A program made the position numbers and the translations under genes. A stretch of DNA of 64,000 nucleotides, taken from assembly GCA_002428995.1 (NCBI GenBank), contig DIYJ01000007.1:124001-188000 (forward strand), given 5' to 3'. How positions within the stretch are numbered: the stretch's first letter is position 1; the number at the start of each line of letters is the position of its first letter. Under the pieces are notes generated by a model. The model was not told the origin of the DNA. It made no database searches and saw only the letters and a list, made by a program, of their open reading frames with translations. This DNA comes from Flavobacteriales bacterium UBA6057. Lineage in GTDB: Bacteria > Bacteroidota > Bacteroidia > Flavobacteriales_G > Salibacteraceae. This document shows positions 16,505-25,208 of the stretch, piece by piece.

Positions 16505-17767
16505 ATGTCAAAAGCAGATTTTCTAAAGCAGTTCGACAGCATTGCTGCGCTGTTTCCCATCCAGGGAAAGGCACGGGCGGCCATCCACAATGGATTGGAT
16601 TTCCCGACTACCAGAGACGAATACTGGAAATACACCCGCGTAGCTCCAATTGTTAGCACGGACTACAAGCAACACGCTCCTGATCTGAATTCCGTGGCCG
16701 ATTTTGAAATCCAGGACGGAGAATTCAAAACGCTCGTTTTTGTGAACGGGGTATACAACTCAAAGCTCAGCGACACCATGCCTGAAGGTGTGGAAGTTCA
16801 TTCCATCGCCCATGCTTCGGGTGAAGCGAAGAATGAAATGCTCGAGCACCTGGGGGCTTATGTGAGCGATAAGAACCATGCTTTCAATGCCTTGAACACC
16901 AGCTATTTTGTAGATGGTGCCTTCATCAAGGTGAAGGAGCAAACAGAGGTGAGTGACCCCATCCGCATTCTTCACGTGAGCCATGGAGAGAAGCAGGCCA
17001 CCAATTCCAGAAACCTCATTCTGGTAGGGAAGCACGCTCAGGTAAGCTTCATTCACCAGTTTGAAGGCAAGGAAAATGATGGAGCTTTCACCAACGCACT
17101 CATGGAGTTGGTGGTGGAAGAAGAAGCCAACGCCAGCTACTATTTGATTGAGAATGAAGGCGAACAAACCTCGCACATCAATACCACGCAGGTAGTGCAG
17201 AAGCGAAGCAGCACCTGCTCCGTAGTGACGGTTACCAAGACCGGGAAACTGGTTCGCAACAACCTCAACTTCAGCATCACCGATCAGGGGTGTGAGAGTA
17301 ACCTCTATGGAATCTATTTCACCAGTGATCAGCAGCACATCGACAACCATACCTATGCCGATCACCAGATGCCAAATTGCAATAGCAATGAGCTCTATAA
17401 GGGCGTGATGGCCGATCGTTCCACCGGAGTATTCAACGGTAAAATCATGGTGCATCGTGATGCACAGCAAACCAATGCCTTCCAGAGCAATCAGAACATT
17501 CTGTTGAGTGACCGGGCATCGGTAAATACAAAGCCTGAGTTGGAGATCTATGCAGACGATGTGAAATGCTCACACGGCTGCACCATCGGTCAGTTGGATG
17601 AAGAAGCTTTGTTTTACCTGCAATCGCGAGGCCTTGGCAAGCAGGAAGCATCGCACCTTTTGGTACGTGCCTTCGCTTCAGAAGTGCTTGAGTTGATCGA
17701 AGTTCCTGAGTTGCGCAGTGATATTGAGCGATTTGTAGAGCGCAAATTTGATAAGGTAGATGCTTGA
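16505..17767 (+). CDS. sufD: Fe-S assembly protein SufD
   Basis: 420 residues. The C-terminal beta-helix region carries FNGKIMVHRDAQQTNAFQ, SVNTKPELEIYADDVKCSHG and IGQLDEEALFYLQSRGL, standard for SufD; the histidine in KCSHGCT is the cluster-related residue. It pairs with SufB and SufC in the scaffold. The 3' end overlaps sufS by 8 bases. Confidence 0.96.
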   Translation: MSKADFLKQFDSIAALFPIQGKARAAIHNGLDFPTTRDEYWKYTRVAPIVSTDYKQHAPDLNSVADFEIQDGEFKTLVFVNGVYNSKLSDTMPEGVEVHSIAHASGEAKNEMLEHLGAYVSDKNHAFNALNTSYFVDGAFIKVKEQTEVSDPIRILHVSHGEKQATNSRNLILVGKHAQVSFIHQFEGKENDGAFTNALMELVVEEEANASYYLIENEGEQTSHINTTQVVQKRSSTCSVVTVTKTGKLVRNNLNFSITDQGCESNLYGIYFTSDQQHIDNHTYADHQMPNCNSNELYKGVMADRSTGVFNGKIMVHRDAQQTNAFQSNQNILLSDRASVNTKPELEIYADDVKCSHGCTIGQLDEEALFYLQSRGLGKQEASHLLVRAFASEVLELIEVPELRSDIERFVERKFDKVDA

Positions 17768-18977
17768 CGTACAACCCATTCGTGAGCAGTTTCCCATCCT
17801 GAAGGAGACGGTTTATGGAAAACCCTTGATTTACCTCGATAACGGTGCTTCATCCCAGAAGCCGTTGAGCGTAGTCAAGGTGCTGGAAGATTACTACAAT
17901 CACAAACACGCCAATGTGCACCGAGGGGTTCACTACCTCAGCCAGAAGGCCACGGAGGAATTTGAAGCTGTGCGCACGCTTACGCAGGAGCTTATCAATG
18001 CTCCGCACGAGCATGAAGTGATCTTCACACGTGGAACTACGGAAGCCATCAACCTCGTGGCCAGTTCATTCGGCAAGGTGTTCATTGAAGAAGGAGACGA
18101 AGTGCTCATTTCAGCCATGGAACACCACAGCAACATTGTTCCCTGGCAGCTGATGTGCAACGAATGGGGTGCTGAGTTGAAAGTGATCCCGGTGGATGAC
18201 ACCGGCCAGCTTGTGATGAACGAGTTTGATGAACTGCTTTCGTCCCAAACGCGCCTTGTGGCCGTGAATCATGTTTCCAATACGCTGGGTACCATCAACC
18301 CGATTGAGGAGATCATTACCAAGGCTCATAAAGTGGGCGCTGCGGTGCTGATTGACGGGGCGCAAGCCTGTCCTCACTTGAAGATCGATGTACAAGATCT
18401 GGATGCGGACTTCTATTGCTTTTCGTCTCACAAGATGTACGGGCCAACCGGCATTGGTGTGCTCTACGGCAAGGAGGAGTGGTTGGAGCAAATGCCGCCT
18501 TACCACGGTGGTGGGGAAATGATCGAAACCGTTTCTTTCGAAGAGACGACTTTCAACAGGCTGCCCTTCAAGTTTGAAGCAGGAACGCCCAACATTGCCG
18601 ACACCATTGCCTTTGGTGAAGCCATCCGCTTCATGCAAAAGATCGGCATCCAGAACATAGCTGAGTACGAGACAGAACTGCACAACTATGCCGTAGATCA
18701 AATGGCGGGAATCGAAGGCATGCGGTTCATCGGAACCGCCCCTGAAAAGGCTGCCGTGATTTCCTTCCTTGTGGGTGATATTCATCCTTACGACATGGGA
18801 ACCATTCTCGATCAGCAGGGCATCGCGGTTCGCACGGGCCACCACTGCACCATGCCATTGATGGATCGCTACGGCATTCCAGGAACAGTGCGCGCCTCCT
18901 TTGCGGTTTACAACACCAAGAATGAGGTAGATGTATTGGTGAATGGAATCCGTAAGGCTGCCAGCATGCTAAGCTGA
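17760..18977 (+). CDS. sufS: Cysteine desulfurase SufS
   Basis: 405 residues, PLP-dependent class V fold. YLDNGASSQKP at the start, FTRGTTEAINLVA, the PLP lysine in CFSSHKMYGPTG, and the catalytic cysteine in RTGHHCTMPLMD. It removes sulfur from cysteine and passes persulfide to the SufBCD scaffold; a SufE/SufU acceptor is not encoded in this window. It closes the suf operon and ends two bases before the convergent T9SS propeller gene. Confidence 0.97.
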   Translation: MLDVQPIREQFPILKETVYGKPLIYLDNGASSQKPLSVVKVLEDYYNHKHANVHRGVHYLSQKATEEFEAVRTLTQELINAPHEHEVIFTRGTTEAINLVASSFGKVFIEEGDEVLISAMEHHSNIVPWQLMCNEWGAELKVIPVDDTGQLVMNEFDELLSSQTRLVAVNHVSNTLGTINPIEEIITKAHKVGAAVLIDGAQACPHLKIDVQDLDADFYCFSSHKMYGPTGIGVLYGKEEWLEQMPPYHGGGEMIETVSFEETTFNRLPFKFEAGTPNIADTIAFGEAIRFMQKIGIQNIAEYETELHNYAVDQMAGIEGMRFIGTAPEKAAVISFLVGDIHPYDMGTILDQQGIAVRTGHHCTMPLMDRYGIPGTVRASFAVYNTKNEVDVLVNGIRKAASMLS

Positions 18978-18979
18978 CC

Positions 18980-21238
18980 TCACTGATCCAGCACAATCTT
19001 GCGTATCATGGAATCGTCCGTGGCTGAGCTATAAGCGTGCAGAAAATACACGCCATTGCTGAGGTCTCGCAGGTCAATGTCCAGCTGAGCTTCGTTCTGA
19101 CCACTTTGGTGTTTCACAATGCTTCCTCTGGCATCGAGGATGTCGATCTGTGAGAAGTTCCCATCCGCGTTGCTGATGCGCACCTGTCCCTGACTCGGGT
19201 TAGGGTAGATGGTCAGCGGATCTTCCAAAAGTACTTCCTCTTCAATGATGGGTTCGATGCTCACACATTCCGAGGTGTCCTCACAACCATCGTTGTAGAT
19301 GTAGTGCAGATAGGTGGTCGATTCTGAGTCCGGAGCGAAATCGCTGCGATCATACCCCCAACTTATCCATTGATCTGTACTACAGTCTTTCCATGCGTGA
19401 AAGCCATCGTATTGTTCGGCAATGAATGTTCTGCCAACCGCAGTAATGGAGGCATCGGCCAGCACAGGTTTGTAGAGTGTTCGCACCGAAACAGGGCATC
19501 CGTAGTGCACTTCTTTGGAGTCGACCTCAATCGCTGTGCGATCCATGATTTCGCCCCCGGGAATACTATCGCCCTGGCAAATCCTGCGCTCATTGAATAC
19601 ACGCTCGGGCCGTAGCTTCAAGGTGTGCTGTATGTATTGTGTGCATCCTGAGCACAACGTGTCGAGATAGCCATGTTCGCGTGTTCCCTGAATGTTGTCT
19701 TCCAAATGACCATCAGGAAAGGTGAAGGAGTTACCTCTGCATACCATGCTTTGCAACGTGTGCGTGTCGTTTCTTCCGCAAACCGTCACTTTGTGGATGA
19801 ACGCGCTCGTGCCCGGCCGATGCTTGATGTAGGAATGAGCCAAAACGGTATCAGGGCCGTGGTTGAAATCAACTGTTCCACTGAATTGCCCGGTGATTAG
19901 GAGAGACCCTCTCGGCTCAATGGCTATGGCATAACCAGCGTCCTGATGAAAGGGTAGCGTTGAATCACCGAAGGTTCGAATCATGGTTCTCGTTCCGTAT
20001 GCCCCGAGCCTTAGCAGTAAGTAATCATTTGGGTTGACCGTGTAGGTGTATTCTGAGTAGGTGGAATGAGTCAGTGACAGATTGTGATGCAAGGACTTTC
20101 CAACGGCTGTGACATTTCCGCATCCATCAGCGGCCAGCCCATCCATTTCCACACCCTCTGGACTGCTGATCACGTTTGTCCAATCGAGCGATCCGCGTAT
20201 GTTGATTTTAGCGATCACTGCACTGAAATCATAGGGAGAAGTAATGGCTTCTTGATCCTCTCCGATCAGTAACGTGTCCTGAAAGGTCGTCAGGTAGTAA
20301 ATGCTGTTTTCATTGGTCGAGACTCTGGAATTCCAGTAGAGATCGTCCCCGCTGACGATTTGTTTCACCCAGATAGCCTTGGCTTCCTGATTCAAACAAA
20401 GCAGAAAGTCATCTTTGATTCCATCGCTGAACAGCCTGAGTTTGGGGTTTTGCGGATCAAAAGAGACATGACTGTGAAAGACTCCGCTTACTACCATCAA
20501 TCCGGTGGGTGTGAGGTCTACATCTTTGATTCGTTCTTCCAGATTGGCTTCCCCGTAGGTTTCGACCCATTCAAAACCTCCGATGGAGTCCAGGCACAGG
20601 ATGAAAATATCATTGCTACCAGCGACAGATTTCCGAGTGTGACCGGGATCAAAGTCTACCGTTGACTCAAAGTTTCCAAACACCAACAGCTGATTCGCAG
20701 GGCTTATTTCAAGCCCTTTCACCTCGTCATCGCCCTTGCCTCCAATGGCATGAGCGTACAGGAAGTTTCCATCGGAATCAAGTTTGAGGATGAAGAGGTC
20801 CTTCCCTGACACTGGTGCGCGTTCCTCTACGCCAATGCCGGGGTCTAGATCTACTGTGTCCGAGAATGTGCAGCTCAGGTAGAGCGAGCCTTGCTGATCC
20901 GTGGCGATGTGAGGTTTCCAGGTGAGCGTTTCTTTGAGTTCGTGATCAGCCGAGCCGACCGACTTGAGCCAAAGAGGCTGACCAGCCGGGGAGAGCTTGA
21001 GGATGAAAATATCGTATCCACCATTGGATGTCACAGACAGCACGCCACCTCTGCCCGGCATGCTGAACTCACCCTGAAAGGCTCCGGCTACATATACATT
21101 GCCATACAGATCGTGTGTGATGGACCGTCCAATGCTCCAGAGCGAGGAGTTGGAAGTAGATTGCACCCACTCAAAGGTCTGGCCCATGAGTGCGCTTGAG
21201 AACTGGATGCAAAGCAGTAGGAGAACAGCGTTTCTCAT
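18980..21238 (-). CDS. T9SS-exported protein with SBBP-type beta-propeller repeats
   Basis: 752 residues from the ATG at 21238, which begins a signal peptide (MRNAVLLLLCIQFSSALMGQ). Residues about 20-490 hold repeated blade-like units ending in IFILKLSPAGQP, LFILKLDSDGNF or DIFILCLDSIGG with VYVAGAF/VFGNFESTVDFDPG, typical of SBBP propeller repeats. A short cysteine-bearing region follows, and the C-terminus is a type A T9SS sorting domain: LTIYPNPSQGQVRI ... LSNGVYFLHAY ... RKIVLDQ. I infer a secreted or surface-attached protein of unknown target. The region just upstream contains a small palindrome, TAGGG-TTA-CCCTA, at 21251-21263. Confidence 0.88.
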   Translation of the reverse strand: MRNAVLLLLCIQFSSALMGQTFEWVQSTSNSSLWSIGRSITHDLYGNVYVAGAFQGEFSMPGRGGVLSVTSNGGYDIFILKLSPAGQPLWLKSVGSADHELKETLTWKPHIATDQQGSLYLSCTFSDTVDLDPGIGVEERAPVSGKDLFILKLDSDGNFLYAHAIGGKGDDEVKGLEISPANQLLVFGNFESTVDFDPGHTRKSVAGSNDIFILCLDSIGGFEWVETYGEANLEERIKDVDLTPTGLMVVSGVFHSHVSFDPQNPKLRLFSDGIKDDFLLCLNQEAKAIWVKQIVSGDDLYWNSRVSTNENSIYYLTTFQDTLLIGEDQEAITSPYDFSAVIAKINIRGSLDWTNVISSPEGVEMDGLAADGCGNVTAVGKSLHHNLSLTHSTYSEYTYTVNPNDYLLLRLGAYGTRTMIRTFGDSTLPFHQDAGYAIAIEPRGSLLITGQFSGTVDFNHGPDTVLAHSYIKHRPGTSAFIHKVTVCGRNDTHTLQSMVCRGNSFTFPDGHLEDNIQGTREHGYLDTLCSGCTQYIQHTLKLRPERVFNERRICQGDSIPGGEIMDRTAIEVDSKEVHYGCPVSVRTLYKPVLADASITAVGRTFIAEQYDGFHAWKDCSTDQWISWGYDRSDFAPDSESTTYLHYIYNDGCEDTSECVSIEPIIEEEVLLEDPLTIYPNPSQGQVRISNADGNFSQIDILDARGSIVKHQSGQNEAQLDIDLRDLSNGVYFLHAYSSATDDSMIRKIVLDQ

Positions 21239-21362
21239 GTGATGTAGTTTTAGGGTTACCCTAGAATTACAAAACAATATTCCGCTCTACGCCTGTGTAT
21301 TAGATTAAGGTGTTGTGAAAGAAGTAAATGGTGAAATAATGATTCGTCCTTTGAGAGCGCTG

Positions 21363-21860
21363 CTACTCGGCCAATACTCCATTGTTCTTCTTCAGATGCA
21401 AAATGTGCTTCACCCGTTGGTCAAAGTTTGCCTGCTCCATGGGGGTAAGCACGTTGCCAAAAAGCTCCATGTACTTAGGGGCGTGGGCGGCTGCCTTTTC
21501 ACTCTTCACATCTACGTGCATTAAGGTGATCCAGATCAACGACTTGAGTTGAGTTCTATCCTCGCTCCACATTTTCATTTCAACCCGCAGCATGCGCTCA
21601 TCAAAATGAAACAGCTGTGAGTCGATCCATACCTTGTCGCCATACTTGGCCGGGCGGAAATATGCCACTTGATTCTGTGCCACAACCCAGCTGCGCCCTT
21701 CCGTGGTGGCGATGGTGAAAAAGTCCAGACCGTAGTGCTCTCTGATTTGGTCTTCGCGGGTGTTCAGAAAGTAGTCCAGGTAGCGGGCATTGTTCAGGTG
21801 GCCCAGAGGGTCACAATCTGTGAAGCGAATGCGAACGAGTGATTCTGGTTTGGTCGTCAT
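21363..21860 (-). CDS. Hotdog-fold acyl-CoA thioesterase (4HBT family)
   Basis: 165 residues. The 4HBT active-site motif is present near the N-terminus: RFTDCDPLGHLNNARYLDYF, with the nucleophile-type Asp. Strands follow in the expected order (WVVAQNQVAYFRPAKYGDKVWI and MLRVEMKMW). Such enzymes cleave acyl-CoA thioesters in the cytoplasm. It is the second gene of a two-gene unit behind a TetR regulator, 43 bases after that gene's stop, and a TTTAAC-N4-GTTAAA palindrome in the gap matches one in front of the regulator, so the regulator probably controls it directly. Confidence 0.88.
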   Translation of the reverse strand: MTTKPESLVRIRFTDCDPLGHLNNARYLDYFLNTREDQIREHYGLDFFTIATTEGRSWVVAQNQVAYFRPAKYGDKVWIDSQLFHFDERMLRVEMKMWSEDRTQLKSLIWITLMHVDVKSEKAAAHAPKYMELFGNVLTPMEQANFDQRVKHILHLKKNNGVLAE

Positions 21861-21869
21861 GTCAGTTTG

Positions 21870-21885
21870 TTTAACGATGGTTAAA
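21870..21885 (-). promoter_or_regulatory. Predicted TetR operator in front of the thioesterase gene
   Basis: TTTAAC-GATG-GTTAAA, a 16-base site with perfect 6-bp arms, 10 bases before the thioesterase start. A nearly identical site lies in front of the tetR gene at 22481-22496. Confidence 0.6.
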
Positions 21886-21903
21886 GTTTTGAGTCAAATT
21901 TTT

Positions 21904-22461
21904 TTAGCATACAATCTTTTCAATCTTCTCGGTGAGCTTGTAATACAGGAAGGAATCCCGATAGAGTTTCATCATCATCAAGCTTCCCTGTAGTTCGCTC
22001 ACCAGCTCAGTGGCGATGCGATCTGCTTCGTCTTCTTCGTATTTCTTCTCCAGCAAATACTTCAGTGCGGTCTTCCAATCCTCTATGTAGGCCTTGAGCA
22101 CTTCCTTGAAGTTTTCTTCATAGCCCGAGGTTTCCTGGATCGTGTTGCCCATGATGCAGCCGCCAAAGTCCTCGGCTTGTAGCTTACGGCTGTTTTCCAT
22201 CATTTTTCGAATGCGCTGCCGCACCGTGTATTCCTCGTTGTAGGCTTTGCTGGTGATGTGCTTTCGTGTCTCCTCGTGACTGAATTTCAACACCTCCAGC
22301 ATCAGGTTTTCCTTGTCCTTGAAATAGTAGTAGAAGTGAGGCTTCTCAATGTTGCATGCCTTAGCCAGGTCAGCCACAGAGGTGTGGTAGTAACCCTTGT
22401 TTCGAAACACTTTCAGGGCGTTCAGAATGAGTTCTTCGCGATCTACTTTGCGCTTTGGCAT
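21904..22461 (-). CDS. TetR/AcrR-family transcriptional repressor
   Basis: 185 residues. The N-terminal helix-turn-helix is clear: ILNALKVFRNKGYYHTSVADLAKACNIEKPHFYYYFKDKENLM. The C-terminal ligand-binding domain has CIMGNTIQETSG and a helical rest, a form often seen in TetR proteins that bind acyl-CoA-like or aromatic ligands, though the ligand cannot be read from sequence. It is followed by a thioesterase gene and flanked by two matching palindromes, suggesting self-repression and control of the thioesterase. It diverges from radA across 113 bases. Confidence 0.92.
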   Translation of the reverse strand: MPKRKVDREELILNALKVFRNKGYYHTSVADLAKACNIEKPHFYYYFKDKENLMLEVLKFSHEETRKHITSKAYNEEYTVRQRIRKMMENSRKLQAEDFGGCIMGNTIQETSGYEENFKEVLKAYIEDWKTALKYLLEKKYEEDEADRIATELVSELQGSLMMMKLYRDSFLYYKLTEKIEKIVC

Positions 22462-22480
22462 GCCGCGAAAGTAAGTTTTA

Positions 22481-22496
22481 TTTAACGTTAATTAAA
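22481..22496. promoter_or_regulatory. Predicted TetR autoregulatory operator
   Basis: TTTAAC-GTTA-ATTAAA, one change from the symmetric TTTAAC-N4-GTTAAA found before the thioesterase gene. It lies 20 bases upstream of the tetR start codon. Confidence 0.55.
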
Positions 22497-22574
22497 ATAA
22501 ACTCAAGAAGGATAAATTCACCCCTGATTTCAAATGACATTTCACAGGATGGTGTGAAGCCTTACTTTTCGCCC

Positions 22575-23942
22575 ATGGCAAAAACCAAGACGGCATTTGT
22601 TTGCCAAAACTGTGGTGCGAACTTTCCCAAATGGACGGGCAAGTGTTCATCCTGCGGTGAGTGGAATACACTGATCGAAGAGGTGATCTACAAGGATTCG
22701 AAGAGTGGATTAAGAAGGACGTTTTCTGAAAAGCTCTCGAAGAAGCCGGTGCCCATTACCAAGGTGAGTGCGGAGGATGCGGAACGAATTCCTGTGGTGG
22801 ATGAAGAGTTGAATCGTGTGTTGGGTGGGGGATTGGTGCCAGGCAGTGTCACGTTAATAGGCGGTGATCCCGGCATTGGAAAATCGACCTTGCTGTTGCA
22901 GCTGGGTTTAAACTCCAAGGATCGAAAAACACTCTATGTATCTGGTGAGGAAAGCGCCAATCAGATCAAGCTGCGGGCAGAGCGCATCGGAACACTGCAT
23001 GAGCAGTTGCTCTTGCTCATTGATACTTCGCTGGAGCGCGTGATGGAGCGCATCGAAGAAGCCGAGCCCGAACTCGTGATCATTGACTCGATCCAAACGC
23101 TTCAAAGTCCTGAGATTGATTCGGTGCCCGGCTCGGTGGCGCAGATCAGGGAATGCACGGGTGAGCTTATCCAATACGCGAAAGAGACCAACACCCCCGT
23201 CATCTTGATTGGGCACATTACCAAGGAAGGCAACATTGCCGGCCCGAAGGTGATGGAGCACATGGTAGATGTGGTGTTGCAATTCGAAGGCGACCGGCAG
23301 CACCTTTATCGACTCCTGCGTTCCTCCAAGAACCGCTTCGGCTCTACCAATGAGCTCGGCATCTATGAAATGCAGGGAGCAGGACTGAAGGAGGTGAACG
23401 ATCCCTCGCAGGTGTTGCTTTCGCAGCGTGATGAAGGCTTGAGCGGTTCGGCCATTGCGGCCAGCATGGAAGGTGCGCGGCCGATGATGATTGAGGTGCA
23501 ATCGCTGGTGAGCACGGCTGCTTACGGTACTCCTCAGCGCACGACTACTGGCTTCGATGTGCGCAGGCTCCACATGTTGCTCGCTGTTTTGGAAAAGCGT
23601 TGTGGATTCCACGTAGGCCGGTTTGATGTGTTTCTGAACATGGCCGGAGGCATCCGTGTAGATGATCCAGCCATTGACCTGGCAGCCGTTTGTTCGGTTC
23701 TTTCCAGCTCTGAAGATTATCCCATTCCCGCGCACTATTGCTTTGCCGGAGAAGTGGGATTGAGCGGAGAAATCCGGCCCGTTACCCGGTTGGAGCAACG
23801 CATCAGAGAAGCGGAGAAGCTTGGTTTCGAGGAGATCTACATCTCAGGTTATGGTTTAAAAGGAATTTCCACTGGTAGTTTCAACATCGAGGTACGTCCT
23901 GTAAAGCGTGTGGACGAAGTGTTTCGCCAACTCTTTGGATAG
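22575..23942 (+). CDS. radA: DNA repair/recombination protein RadA
   Basis: 455 residues from ATG 22575, the usual RadA length; the frame is open upstream but MAKTKTAFVCQNC is the standard beginning. Features: a four-cysteine zinc finger (CQNCGANFPKWTGKCSSCG), Walker A GGDPGIGKSTL, Walker B-type ELVIIDSIQTL, the RadA motif KNRFGSTNE and a C-terminal Lon-like domain (GGIRVDDPAIDLA ... GEVGLSGEIRPV). RadA is a RecA-like helicase that extends and processes recombination branches. Confidence 0.97.
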   Translation: MAKTKTAFVCQNCGANFPKWTGKCSSCGEWNTLIEEVIYKDSKSGLRRTFSEKLSKKPVPITKVSAEDAERIPVVDEELNRVLGGGLVPGSVTLIGGDPGIGKSTLLLQLGLNSKDRKTLYVSGEESANQIKLRAERIGTLHEQLLLLIDTSLERVMERIEEAEPELVIIDSIQTLQSPEIDSVPGSVAQIRECTGELIQYAKETNTPVILIGHITKEGNIAGPKVMEHMVDVVLQFEGDRQHLYRLLRSSKNRFGSTNELGIYEMQGAGLKEVNDPSQVLLSQRDEGLSGSAIAASMEGARPMMIEVQSLVSTAAYGTPQRTTTGFDVRRLHMLLAVLEKRCGFHVGRFDVFLNMAGGIRVDDPAIDLAAVCSVLSSSEDYPIPAHYCFAGEVGLSGEIRPVTRLEQRIREAEKLGFEEIYISGYGLKGISTGSFNIEVRPVKRVDEVFRQLFG

Positions 23943-23991
23943 GCACTCGTGCGCATGCCTTGAATCTTACTTTTGACACCCATTTCAAACA

Positions 23992-24681
23992 GTGGTCGAA
24001 CCAGCAACCATTAGCATTGTACTTCCCGTTTTGAACCCACCGAAAGGTTGGGCCGAGCAATGCCTTGCACACAAATCTGTACTTGAAGAGCATCTGGGAG
24101 AAAAGATTCACCTCATTGTAGTGGACGATGGATCAAAAAGCTCGGGCGAATTCCGCTTGATCAAAGATCATGTAGAGCTCATCTGCCTTGACAAGAACAG
24201 GGGCAAGGGTGCCGCATTGAGGGCTGGTTTCGCAGCTTCCAATACTGAAATCGCCTTGTTCACGGATGCCGACTTTCCTTATTCCAATGACAGTGTGAAA
24301 GCTGTTGTTGAAGCCATCAAAGGTGGAGCAGACGTGGCACTGGGATATCGGCAACAAGACTACTATGCCAGCGTGCCCTGGTTTCGAAAAGGGCTGTCAG
24401 AAGCCTTTCGCTGGGTGCTGAAGGATGTGCTGCGGTTTCCGATTACAGACACGCAGTGTGGTCTAAAGGGAATGAGTACCAAAGGCCGGGAAGTATTTAT
24501 GAATACAAGGATCAACCGTTTTTTGGTCGACATGGAATTCATCAAACTGGCCACGCGTCAGGAAGGCCTGGAAGTCAGGCCAGTTGTAGTACAGCTGCGG
24601 GAAAACATCGAATTCAGCTTCATGGGAATTTCGGTCCTCTTGCCCGAATTGGTCAACTTCTTCCGAATTCTACTTCGATAG
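23992..24681 (+). CDS. Family 2 glycosyltransferase (polyprenyl-phosphate glycosyltransferase-like)
   Basis: 229 residues from a GTG at 23992. A single GT-A domain: SIVLPVLNPPKGW, LIVVDDGSKSSG, DKNRGKGAALRAGFAAS, the DxD-like FTDADFPYSNDS, and TDTQCGLKGMS near the acceptor side. The pattern resembles dolichyl/undecaprenyl-phosphate mannose or glucose synthases but without a membrane tail. It could supply the lipid-linked sugar used by GT39 enzymes such as the two in this window; that link is an inference. It stands alone, 49 bases after radA. Confidence 0.85.
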   Translation: MVEPATISIVLPVLNPPKGWAEQCLAHKSVLEEHLGEKIHLIVVDDGSKSSGEFRLIKDHVELICLDKNRGKGAALRAGFAASNTEIALFTDADFPYSNDSVKAVVEAIKGGADVALGYRQQDYYASVPWFRKGLSEAFRWVLKDVLRFPITDTQCGLKGMSTKGREVFMNTRINRFLVDMEFIKLATRQEGLEVRPVVVQLRENIEFSFMGISVLLPELVNFFRILLR

Positions 24682-24741
24682 CGTGAAACACGTCTTTGAA
24701 AAGCAATTCAAAATGACCACATTTGACGAAACCTATCTACC

Positions 24742-25140
24742 ATGCGCCTTCTAAGCACCACCCTACTATGTGTATTTATTGGTTTGTGTTCTCAGGCTCA
24801 AGTGTTTCACAACGAGCTTTCTTCCGGATGTGATATCGAGGTGGCGTTTGCCATTTCGGAGTCTGAAGGCACCGGGGAGTACGTACTCACAGATTTGATT
24901 CTGTTGAATCCGGGCGTGTCCTGGGATTTCAGGAAAGAAGCTTTGAGCGCGAGAAACCTTTTTGCTGGCGAGGATTATGAAATCATGTTCATTGTGAGGT
25001 ATCCTAATTCAGGAGTTACCTACTACATCGATGGCAATTCAAAAGATGGCTTCGAGCGCATGATTACAGGATGCCTTGGAGGCCCTAAGCTCATCTACAC
25101 CCGTGACGGTGAATTCCATTTCGATCGCTACCTCAAGTAA
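24742..25140 (+). CDS. Hypothetical small secreted protein
   Basis: 132 residues with a signal peptide (MRLLSTTLLCVFIGLCSQAQ). The mature part has two cysteines (SSGCDIEVAF and GCLGGPKL), which may form a disulfide, and a strand-rich pattern. No family recognised and no T9SS tail. It is followed by a terminator-like hairpin shared with the convergent carboxylase gene. Confidence 0.65.
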   Translation: MRLLSTTLLCVFIGLCSQAQVFHNELSSGCDIEVAFAISESEGTGEYVLTDLILLNPGVSWDFRKEALSARNLFAGEDYEIMFIVRYPNSGVTYYIDGNSKDGFERMITGCLGGPKLIYTRDGEFHFDRYLK

Positions 25141-25142
25141 TT

Positions 25143-25176
25143 AAAAAAGCCTCCTCCCAACTGGGAAAAGGCCTTT
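25143..25176 (-). terminator. Terminator of the acyl-CoA carboxylase gene
   Basis: On the minus strand, AAAGGCCTTTTCCC-AGTT-GGGAGGAGGCTTTTTT forms a hairpin with a six-T tail about 33 bases after the carboxylase stop. The plus-strand side has only a broken T-run, so it works best for the minus-strand gene but may also stop the small secreted gene. Confidence 0.65.
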
Positions 25177-25208
25177 CACTTTCTTCTTATTTCTGAACTG
25201 AATCCTCC

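Noticed and set aside
18111..18845. A 244-codon minus-strand frame opposite sufS
   Set aside because: Antisense shadow of a complete cysteine desulfurase.
22908..23798. A 296-codon minus-strand frame opposite radA
   Set aside because: Antisense to a well-supported radA with all motifs; composition is His/Arg-rich shadow sequence.
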